The position numbers were made by a program, and so were the translations under genes. A stretch of 8,210 bases of DNA from Hyphomicrobiales bacterium. Its GTDB lineage: Bacteria > Pseudomonadota > Alphaproteobacteria > Rhizobiales > Aestuariivirgaceae. The stretch covers positions 1 through 8,210 of the forward strand of contig JALVFB010000296.1 of NCBI GenBank assembly GCA_027030295.1, in the 5' to 3' direction. The notes under the pieces were generated by a model, which was given only the letters and a program-made list of their open reading frames with translations, made no database searches and had not been told where the DNA came from. Shown in pieces: positions 1 to 7,390 of the stretch (position 1 is its first letter; every line of letters starts with the position of its first letter).

Positions 1-621
1 CACCAGCAGCACGGTGATGCCATCATCGGCGATGCGCCGGATGAGGGCGTCGATTTCCGCCGTTTCCGCCGGGTTCAGCCCCGCCGCCGGTTCGTCCAGC
101 AGCAGGATGCGCGGGCGGGTGGCCAGCGCGCGGGCGATTTCCAGGCGCTTGAGCGCGCCATAGGGCAGCGCGGATGCCTCGGCGTGAATGTATCGCTCCA
201 GCCCCACGTAATGCATCAGCTCCTCGGCGAAGACGCGGGTGCGGCGTTCGCTGTCGCGCACCGCCGGCAGCCCCAGCAGGCAGGGCAGAAAGCGCCGCGC
301 GGTGTGCTGGTGATTGCCCACCATGACGTTTTCCAGCGCCGTCATGTTGAAGAAGATCTGCAGGTTCTGGAACGAGCGCGACAGGCCGCGCGCCGCCAGC
401 TGATGCGCCGGCAGGCCGGTGACGTCCTCGCCATCGAGAATGACGGCGCCGGCATCGGGCGGTATCAGCCCGCTGAGCAGGTTGAACAGCGTCGTCTTGC
501 CGGCGCCGTTGGGCCCGATGATGGAAAACACGTCGTTGGCGCGCACGGTGAAGTCCACGCCGTCCACGGCGCGCACGCCGCCGAACCCCTTCGCAAGCCC
601 CGTCACCCTGAGGAAGGTCAT
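1..621 (-). CDS. livG: Liv-type (HAAT family) ABC transporter ATP-binding protein, LivG-like, 3' end cut by the window
   Basis: Cytoplasmic ATPase that powers the adjacent branched-chain-amino-acid-type importer. The first 207 residues are visible; the C-terminus lies beyond base 1. Seen in order: Walker A GPNGAGKT (residues 36-43), Q-loop glutamine in SFQN (about 85), ABC signature as PYGALKRLE (153-161), Walker B ILLLDEP (172-178) and D-loop AGLNP (180-184). The H-loop histidine falls just outside the window. AGLNP and the YG..-RLE form of the signature are typical of LivG rather than LivF. ATG at 621 overlaps the livM stop by four bases (ATGA), with a GAGAGG-like ribosome site five bases upstream inside livM, so translation is probably coupled. 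The family assignment is firm; the transported substrate is unknown. A LivF partner probably follows off the edge. Confidence 0.95.
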   Translation of the reverse strand, partial: MTFLRVTGLAKGFGGVRAVDGVDFTVRANDVFSIIGPNGAGKTTLFNLLSGLIPPDAGAVILDGEDVTGLPAHQLAARGLSRSFQNLQIFFNMTALENVMVGNHQHTARRFLPCLLGLPAVRDSERRTRVFAEELMHYVGLERYIHAEASALPYGALKRLEIARALATRPRILLLDEPAAGLNPAETAEIDALIRRIADDGITVLLV

Positions 622-1562
622 GCCAGCCTCTCCCGGATGCGCTTCGCCAGCGTCGGCACCGCTCCCTCGGGCAGCAGGATCATCGTGCCCATCAGGATGG
701 CCCCGAAGACGATCATCTCGTAGTCGTGAAAGCCCGCCAGCATCTGCGGCAGCACGGTGAGCACCACCGCCCCGACGATGGAACCGGCGATGGAGGCCAT
801 GCCGCCCAGCACCACCATGGTCACCAGCTGGATGGAATGGATGAAGCTCGCCTCGTCAGGGGTGATGAAACCGTTGTAGTGGGCGAACAGGCTGCCCGCC
901 ACCGAGGCCAGCACGGCGGAAAAGACGAACACCAGCACCTTGTAGTGAAACACGTCCACGCCCATGGCGGCGGCGGCGATCTCGGAGCCGTGCACCGCCT
1001 TCAGCGCGCGGCCCACCGGCGAATGCACCAGGTTGAGCGCCAGCCACGTGGTGACGAACAGCAGCGCGCCGATCAGCCAATACCAGGCGAGCTCGCCGCT
1101 CACGACCTGGCCGAACAGCGTCAGGTCGCCCACCGGCATGCCGTCCGGCCCGCCGGTGATGTCCACCTCCTGATCGAGCACGATGGAAATGATGATGCCC
1201 ATGCCCAGCGTCGCCATCGCCAGGTAGTGCCCGCGCAGGCGCAGGATCGGGCGCGCGATGGCGAAGGCCAGCAGGCCGACGACCACCGCGCCGGTGAGCA
1301 GCGCGCCTGCGGGGTGAAAGCCGAAACGCTCCGGGAGAATGGCCGAGGCGTAGGCCCCCAGCGCGAAGAAGCCGGCATGCCCGAGGCTGATCTGCCCGGC
1401 GTATCCTATGAGCAGGTTCAGCCCGATGCAGACCATGGCGTTGATCCCGGCGAGGATCGCCACGTTGTAATGAAAGCCGTTCTGCAAAACCAGCGGCCCG
1501 GCGGCGATGATCGCCGCCAGCAGCGCCAGTCCGCCCGGGCGTAGCGACAGGAGGTTGCTCAT
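618..1562 (-). CDS. livM: Liv-type ABC transporter permease, LivM-like
   Basis: Inner-membrane permease of a HAAT importer, expected to pair with the LivH-like permease encoded just upstream. It has 314 residues, a usual LivM length, and is hydrophobic throughout with several predicted membrane spans. Family signatures seen: GLNLLIGYAGQISLGHAGF (47-65), LRLRGHYLAMATLG (107-120), TGGPDG (136-141), the cytoplasmic coupling segment HSPVGRALKAV...GVDV (180-204) that docks on the ATPase, and VVLGGMASIAGSIVGA (250-265). Start chosen at ATG 1562: it overlaps the livH stop by ATGA, has GGAGG about ten bases upstream, and gives a normal LivM N-terminus. The same frame stays open upstream to 2450, but there it only reads through livH out of frame and gives an Arg/Gly-rich nonsense peptide. 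Confidence 0.95.
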   Translation of the reverse strand: MSNLLSLRPGGLALLAAIIAAGPLVLQNGFHYNVAILAGINAMVCIGLNLLIGYAGQISLGHAGFFALGAYASAILPERFGFHPAGALLTGAVVVGLLAFAIARPILRLRGHYLAMATLGMGIIISIVLDQEVDITGGPDGMPVGDLTLFGQVVSGELAWYWLIGALLFVTTWLALNLVHSPVGRALKAVHGSEIAAAAMGVDVFHYKVLVFVFSAVLASVAGSLFAHYNGFITPDEASFIHSIQLVTMVVLGGMASIAGSIVGAVVLTVLPQMLAGFHDYEMIVFGAILMGTMILLPEGAVPTLAKRIRERLA

Positions 1563-2443
1563 GCCCGTTCCGCCTCCGCTCGTCCGAACAGCCCGTTGGG
1601 CATGAACAGCAGCACGAACAGGATGATGACGAAGGCCACCACGTCCTTCCACGCGGAAGACAGATAGCCCGCCGTCATGGCCTCCGCGATGCCCACCACC
1701 AGCCCGCCGGCGATGGCTCCCAGCGGATTGCCCAGCCCGCCGACGATGGCGGCGGCGAACCCTTTCAGCCCCAGCATCACCCCGACGTTGGCGTAGGTCA
1801 TGGTGATCGGCGCCACCAGCACCCCGGCCAGCGCCCCCAGGGCCGCCGACAGCACGAACGACAGACGCACCACGCGGCGCACGTCCACCCCCATCAGTTG
1901 CGCCGCCAGCGGGTCGATGGCCGCCGCCCGCATGGCCTTGCCGGTGCGGGTGTGGGCGAAGAAATGGCGCAGTCCCGCCATGATGACGATGAGCGCCGCG
2001 CCGATCCACAGCGACTGCGGCAGCAGGGTCGCCCCCAGCACGTGAATGGGCGCATCGCCGGAGATCGACGGCAAGGGGTGGAAATTGCGATCCCAGATCA
2101 CCTGCGCCAGCCCGCGCAGCAGAATGGAGGCGCCGATGGTGATGATGATGAGGCCCACCACGCCGGCGCCCTTTGCCGTTTCGATGCCGAAGCGGGCCAG
2201 CAGCCAGCCGACGAGCGCGGCCCCGGCGATGGCCAGCGCCACCGCCGGCGGCATGGGCAGGCCCGCCTTCATCAGGAACACCGTCGCCATGCCACCGATC
2301 ATGACGAATTCGCCCTGGGCGAAATTGATCACGTTGCTGGCGTTGTAGATGACGGCGAAGCCCAGCCCGATGAGGCCATAGACGGCGCCCACCGTCAGCC
2401 CGGAAAACAGGAATTGCAGGAATTCCGCCAGCACGCCGGTCAC
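1559..2443 (-). CDS. livH: Liv-type ABC transporter permease, LivH-like
   Basis: Inner-membrane permease forming the translocation path together with the LivM-like subunit. It has 294 residues, normal for LivH. Diagnostic segments: LTVGAVYGLIGLGFAVIYN (16-34), INFAQGEFVMIGG (39-51, the LivH hallmark NFAxGE), the coupling segment TRTGKAMRAAAIDPLAAQLMGVDV (165-188), and GLKGFAAAIVGGLGNPLGAI (225-244). The start is uncertain. GTG at 2443 is the most upstream start in frame but has GGAG almost touching it; a second GTG at 2434 (codon 4) sits about ten bases after that GGAG and is an equally good or better choice. Its stop overlaps the livM start. The gene lies 88 bases after the binding-protein stop, across a strong hairpin. 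Confidence 0.94.
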   Translation of the reverse strand: MTGVLAEFLQFLFSGLTVGAVYGLIGLGFAVIYNASNVINFAQGEFVMIGGMATVFLMKAGLPMPPAVALAIAGAALVGWLLARFGIETAKGAGVVGLIIITIGASILLRGLAQVIWDRNFHPLPSISGDAPIHVLGATLLPQSLWIGAALIVIMAGLRHFFAHTRTGKAMRAAAIDPLAAQLMGVDVRRVVRLSFVLSAALGALAGVLVAPITMTYANVGVMLGLKGFAAAIVGGLGNPLGAIAGGLVVGIAEAMTAGYLSSAWKDVVAFVIILFVLLFMPNGLFGRAEAERA

Positions 2444-2470
2444 GCTCCATGCTCGCGCAGGGCCTCTCCG

Positions 2471-2504
2471 TCGCGGGCCGGCGGGAAGCCCTGCCGGCCC
2501 GCGA
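2471..2504 (-). other. Strong intercistronic hairpin between binding-protein and permease genes
   Basis: A perfect 12-base inverted repeat (2471-2482 against 2493-2504, TCGCGGGCCGGC and its complement) extends inward by two G-C pairs and one G-U pair, giving a 15-pair, almost all G+C stem with a four-base loop. On the transcribed strand no U-run follows, so it is not a classical intrinsic terminator. It begins 28 bases after the binding-protein stop. Such stem-loops between periplasmic binding-protein and permease genes (the malE-malF REP hairpin is the classic case) protect the upstream message from 3' exonucleases, so that more binding protein than permease is made. That role is inferred here from position and structure. 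Confidence 0.7.
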
Positions 2505-2531
2505 ACGGAATGTTCGGGAATTCGCGCCCGC

Positions 2532-3710
2532 TCACTTCAGCAGTTTCCAGGTGCCATTGCGCACTTCCACCATCACGAACGACTTTTCGTCCAGCCCCAG
2601 ATGGTCGGTGGGCGACATGTTGTAGATGCCATCGGCCCCGATGTAGTTCTTCGTCTGCTCGATGGCGTCGCGCACCTTGGCCTTGTCGGTGGTGCCGGCG
2701 CGGCGGATGGCGTTCACCGCGATCATCAGCGCGTCATAGGCGTGCCCGCCGAAGGTGGAGACGGAGTCGTTATAGGCGCTCTCGTAGGCCCGTTTGTAGG
2801 CCAGCGCCACTTTCTTCTGCGGATTGTCGTCCGGCAACTGCTCGGCCACCAGCAGCGCCGCCACCGGCAGGCGCACGCCTTCCGCGCCGCCCTGCGCGCC
2901 CTTGATGAACTTCATCGAGGCCGAACCGTGGCTCTGATAATGCGGAATTTTCATGCCGAGCTGCTTGAAGTTGCGGGCCACGATGCTGGTCGGCGCGCCG
3001 AAGCCGCAGTAGAGAAACGCCTGCACGCCCGGCGTGTTCTTGATGCGCGTGAGCTGCGGCGTCATGTCGGTGTCGCCCTTGCCGTGCGTTTCGTCGGCGA
3101 CGATGGTGATGCCATAGTCCTTCGCCAGCTTCCGCGCGTTGCCGGCGCAGGACTTGTCGAAGCCGCCGGAGCCGGAAAGCAGGCCCAGTTTGCTCAGCCC
3201 GCGCTTCTTCATGTCGGAGAAGATCTTGCGCACCGCCAGCCGGTCGGTGTGCGGGGTCTTGAACACCCATTTCTTCACCGGATCGATGATGACGCTGGCG
3301 CCGGCCAGCGAGATGAAGGGGATTTGCGCCCGTTCCACCAGCTTGACGACGGCCATGGTGGTGCCGGTGGTGGAGCCGCCGATGATCAGATCCACCTTGT
3401 CCTGCTCGATCAGGCGGCGGGTGAAGGTGACGGCCTTTTTCGCCAGGTGCTGCGCGTCGTAGTGAACGAGCTTCAGCGGCCGGCCCAGCACGCCGCCTTC
3501 CTTGTTGATCTTCCCGATATAGAGTTGCAGAGTCTTCAGTTCCGGATCGCCCAGGAACGAGGCCGGACCGGTCACCGCCAGGAACGAACCGATCTTGATC
3601 GGCTCCTTTGCATCGCCCGCCAGCGCCGTGCCGGCATGTGCCAGAGTCAGCGCCGCCACGCCGGCCATGGCCAGCGCCGCGCGGCGCGTCAATTTCCTGA
3701 AGAACCTCAT
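2532..3710 (-). CDS. Periplasmic solute-binding protein of HAAT ABC importer (LivJ/LivK-like, Peripla_BP_6)
   Basis: Captures the substrate in the periplasm and delivers it to the LivHM permease. It has 392 residues. The N-terminus is a signal peptide: basic MRFFRKLTRR, a hydrophobic Ala/Leu core (11-25), and a probable signal peptidase I site after TALA (residue 31). TRRAAL also loosely resembles a twin-arginine motif. The mature part follows the type I LivJ plan: IKIGSFLAVTGPASFLG (38-54), INKEGGVLGRPLKLVHYDA (68-86), AVTFTRRLIEQDKVDLIIGGSTTG (93-116), and a second lobe with FGGHAYDALMIAVNAIRRAG (320-339). Start chosen at ATG 3710 because AGGGAGGG lies seven bases upstream and the signal peptide begins there; the frame stays open to 3968 but that extension looks noncoding. 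The ligand cannot be named; two cysteines (188, 235) occur in the mature protein. It is the first gene of the transporter operon. Confidence 0.93.
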   Translation of the reverse strand: MRFFRKLTRRAALAMAGVAALTLAHAGTALAGDAKEPIKIGSFLAVTGPASFLGDPELKTLQLYIGKINKEGGVLGRPLKLVHYDAQHLAKKAVTFTRRLIEQDKVDLIIGGSTTGTTMAVVKLVERAQIPFISLAGASVIIDPVKKWVFKTPHTDRLAVRKIFSDMKKRGLSKLGLLSGSGGFDKSCAGNARKLAKDYGITIVADETHGKGDTDMTPQLTRIKNTPGVQAFLYCGFGAPTSIVARNFKQLGMKIPHYQSHGSASMKFIKGAQGGAEGVRLPVAALLVAEQLPDDNPQKKVALAYKRAYESAYNDSVSTFGGHAYDALMIAVNAIRRAGTTDKAKVRDAIEQTKNYIGADGIYNMSPTDHLGLDEKSFVMVEVRNGTWKLLK

Positions 3711-3717
3711 GAAAACA

Positions 3718-3725
3718 CCCTCCCT
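3718..3725 (-). promoter_or_regulatory. Ribosome binding site of the solute-binding protein gene
   Basis: AGGGAGGG on the coding strand, seven bases before ATG 3710. It is one of the best Shine-Dalgarno sequences in the window, fits a highly expressed periplasmic protein, and settles the start against the longer open frame. Confidence 0.8.
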
Positions 3726-3791
3726 CTTGTCCACTGCGGGCGCGTTCGCCCTGCTTGCCCCCTTTGTCCCCGCGTCCGCCTCCGAAAATCT

Positions 3792-3806
3792 TTCCGTCAG
3801 GCGGAA
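3792..3806. promoter_or_regulatory. Palindrome TTCCG-N5-CGGAA, candidate regulator binding site
   Basis: Perfect 5-base arms with a 5-base spacer (TCAGG), 82 bases upstream of the binding-protein start. Fis-type helix-turn-helix domains of the NtrC family bind short dyads with about this geometry (NtrC itself: TGCAC-N5-GTGCA). A related dyad lies at 3961-3973. Assignment to the neighbouring response regulator is inference. Confidence 0.4.
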
Positions 3807-3960
3807 CAAGCTGGATATTTCCCCGCTTTGTGGAAAAGCGCAAGTGGATTCTGGATGCCCTCCGCCAGGCTGCCGGCGTCCATGAGGTGCCTGACATGGC
3901 CGCTCCGCTTCGGGGCTTTCCAGCTTTTTAGGGGGCACGGCTCCGGAACGAAGGTGGCGA

Positions 3961-3979
3961 TTCCGCATCGGAAACGGAA
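3961..3979. promoter_or_regulatory. Palindrome TTCCG-N3-CGGAA plus an extra CGGAA, candidate upstream activator site
   Basis: A 5-base dyad with a 3-base spacer (3961-3973) is followed at once by a further CGGAA (3975-3979); another CGGAA lies at 3944-3948. It lies about 250 bases upstream of the binding-protein start and 17 bases after the regulator stop, a plausible enhancer position for a sigma-54 activator. On RNA the same bases could form a weak, bulged stem after the regulator gene, without a U-tract. Confidence 0.35.
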
Positions 3980-3995
3980 GCCCGGGTCGCGCAAT

Positions 3996-5380
<1,385 letters not shown>

Positions 5381-5384
<4 letters not shown>

Positions 5385-7330
5385 GAAGCCGTCTCCGTGT
5401 CCGTTTTCGCGTTCCTCGGGGGTTCGCCGCGGGTGCCGCCGCCCGCGCGGTCGTTCTCTTCCAGCCGCCGCGCCGCGGTGGGAAAGCGCACGATGAAGCG
5501 CGTGCCCTTGCCCGGAGCGCTTTCCACCGTGATGTCGCCGCCGTGGCGTTCCGCCACCGCCTTGCAGATGGTCAGCCCCAGCCCGGTGCCGCGCACGCCA
5601 TCCGCCCGGCGCGAGAAGAACGGGTGGAAGATGCGCCGTCTCGTCTCCTCGTTCATGCCGCGGCCCGTGTCCACCACCTCCAGCACCGCCTCGTCGTCTT
5701 CCTCCGCCGTGCGCAGGGTGAGGGCGCCTCCTTCGGGCATGGCATGAAAGGCGTTCTGCACCAGGTTCAGCACCAGCATGCGCAGATCGCTCTCGTGCGC
5801 CAGCACCCGCGCCGGCGCCAGCTCCTTGACGATGCGCACGTTTTGCTTCTCCGCCTCGAAATTCAGCAGCGAGGCCACGTCGTCGGCCACCTGCGCCAGG
5901 TCCACCAGAGAGGGCCTGTCGGATGGCGGCATGGAAATACGCAGCATGCGGTCGGTCACCTCGATGCACTGGTCCACCGCCGCGTCCACGCGCTTGAGAT
6001 AGCCCAGCACATCCTTCGGATCGCGCCCGGCGTCGATGGCCCGCAGCATGGCCGAAAGGCCCAGCCGCACCGATCCCAGGGGGTTGTGGATCTCGTGCGC
6101 GATGCCGGTGGCCAGTTGTCCCAGTTCCGCCAGCCGCTGCTCCTGTGTGATGTCGATCTGCTGCGCCAGGTCGCGGATGGCCTCCACCACCAACGTTTCA
6201 CCGGTGTTGGGATCGGTGAGTGGCGCGGCCACGATCTCCACCGGCAGCGGCTTGCCGTCCGGGCCGGTGTGCGTGTGCATCAGGCGCGCCGGCTCGCCGG
6301 CGCCATCGCGGAACAGTTCCAGGGGGCAGGTGACCAGCGAATGCGGGCACGGTTCCTTTCGCCCGTGCGCCACGAAACAGGGTTCGGCCAGCGGATCTCC
6401 TTGCACGTGTGGGTGCTGCGCGCGGTAGGCGCGGTTGACCATGCGCACCCGGTGGCCCGGGCCGATGACGCGAATGCCTTCCGGCACCGCGTCGATGAGC
6501 GATTGCAGGTAGGCGTCATGGGCGGAAAGGCGCCGCACCAGCCCTTCCAGCCGTTCGGCCATGGCGTTGAAGGTGCGCGCCAGACGCCCCAGTTCGTCTT
6601 CGCCCTGCACCGGTGCGCGGGCGGAAAGGTCGCCGTTCGCCAGCTTCTGCGCCGCCTCCATCAGCGTGTCCACTGGCGAGATCACCTGCCGCTGCAGGAA
6701 CCACCACGCTCCCATCAGCGTCAGCATCATCACCAGCGCTCCGGCGCCGGCCAGTCCCGCCGCGCCCATGAGCGCGTGGCGGCGCAGCGAGCTGGCATTG
6801 AAATCCGCCACCAGCACGCCGTTGATGGGATGCTCGATGATGGGGCCGTGGCAGGGCTGGCACACGCGCTTGTTGTGAATGGGCTTCACCGTGCGCAATA
6901 TGCTCTCGCCGCCGGCATCGAACAGCCGTGTGTAGGGCCTGCGCGGCGGCCAGCCGCCGGAACAGGCGGCGCCGCAGAAGGGCAGCTCCTCGCTGGCCAG
7001 CGGTTTCTGCAACAGCGTCCGGCGCGAGGCGAAGCGCACCACGCCCGCCGGGTTCACCAGCATCACCCGGCGCACTTCCGGCTGTTGGCCCAGCCGCCGC
7101 AGAATATCACGCAGCCCCGGCAGGTCGCGCTTGACCATGGCGTTTTCCAGCGCCGCCTGAAACAGCATGGAGAGCTGGCGGCTGGCCTGCTGGCGCTCCT
7201 GCGCCAGTTGTTGTTGGTAGAGCCAGATGAACAGCGCCAGAAACAGCGCCGAGGACACGACCAACAGGCCCGCCAGCAACACCAGCAAGCGGGCGCTCAG
7301 CCGGGTTTTCAACCGTCGCAGCAGGCTCAT
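5381..7330 (-). CDS. Membrane sensor histidine kinase with periplasmic c-type heme motif and Cys-containing PAS domain
   Basis: Sensor kinase of a two-component pair with the overlapping response-regulator gene; 649 residues. Order: basic N-terminus, first membrane helix (about 15-37), periplasmic domain (about 40-186), second membrane helix (about 187-211), HAMP (about 212-265), PAS (about 269-390), phosphoacceptor helix with His412 in GIAHEIHNPLGS, and an HATPase domain with N box LVQNAFHA (523-530), G1 DTGRGM (554-559) and G2 GTGLGL (581-586). The periplasmic part contains CQPCH (157-161), a CxxCH site for covalent heme c, next to HPINGVLVADF, and a second pair Cys119/Cys123. The PAS domain has Cys318, Cys328 and Cys335. 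The C-terminal 30 residues are hydrophilic and probably disordered. ATG 7330 has AAAGG close upstream. The likely signal is redox state, oxygen, NO or another heme ligand. The kinase assignment is certain; heme attachment is inferred from the motif and its periplasmic position. Confidence 0.95.
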
Positions 7331-7390
7331 TCACCTTTCTCTCCCGACGTGGCGGGAGACATTCAACCATTCAAATATGCTGACATTTTG
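7331..7390 (-). promoter_or_regulatory. Gap between chaperone and kinase genes with a hairpin at the kinase ribosome site
   Basis: A 60-base, comparatively A/T-rich gap. A 7-base inverted repeat (7340-7346 with 7353-7359, TCTCCCG and CGGGAGA, 6-base loop) ends on the transcript just before the kinase Shine-Dalgarno (AAAGG) and ATG, so it could modulate translation. Upstream on the coding strand is a direct repeat TTGAATGgTTGAATG (7374-7360), and the dyad TGACA-TTT-TGTCA (7381-7393) overlaps the chaperone stop. No U-run follows the hairpin, so termination is unlikely and co-transcription of the two genes is possible. No clear -10/-35 or -24/-12 promoter is seen. Confidence 0.45.

Larger units (their letters stand above)
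3711..3995 (-). promoter_or_regulatory. 285-bp intergenic region, probable promoter and activator region of the transporter operon
   Basis: The longest non-coding stretch in the window, between the response-regulator stop and the binding-protein start. It is locally less G+C-rich, with A/T patches at 3784-3795, 3814-3822 and 3923-3930. It holds the TTCCG/CGGAA palindromes described separately. A sigma-54 promoter would be expected if the neighbouring regulator acts here, but no good TGGCAC-N5-TTGC match was found. The only correctly spaced GG-N10-GC pair noted on the coding strand has GG at 3823-3822 and GC at 3811-3810, and it matches poorly elsewhere. No U-tract terminator for the regulator gene was seen. 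Short open frames here lack ribosome sites and codon support. Confidence 0.55.

Noticed and set aside
1563..2450. Possible LivH-LivM fusion or 610-residue LivM with a long N-terminal extension
   Set aside because: The upstream part of that frame reads livH out of frame and gives low-complexity Arg/Gly/His sequence. The real livH is complete in its own frame, and livM has its own ATGA-coupled start.
3901..3935. Possible plus-strand intrinsic terminator with TTTTT at 3925-3929
   Set aside because: The 6-pair stem (3902-3916) is separated from the T-run by eight bases, and no plus-strand gene ends here.
3711..3968. Upstream extension of the binding protein and a 65-codon frame at 3797-3994
   Set aside because: Neither has a ribosome site or protein-like composition. 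A signal peptide with a strong Shine-Dalgarno starts at 3710.
5385..5969. Longer N-terminus for the response regulator
   Set aside because: The extension overlaps the kinase HATPase domain in another frame and is Arg/Gly/Ala-rich nonsense. The receiver domain begins normally at ATG 5384.
6962..6976. Second heme c site in the kinase periplasmic domain
   Set aside because: The spacing is CxxxC and the next residue is Ser, not His, so it does not meet the covalent heme motif.
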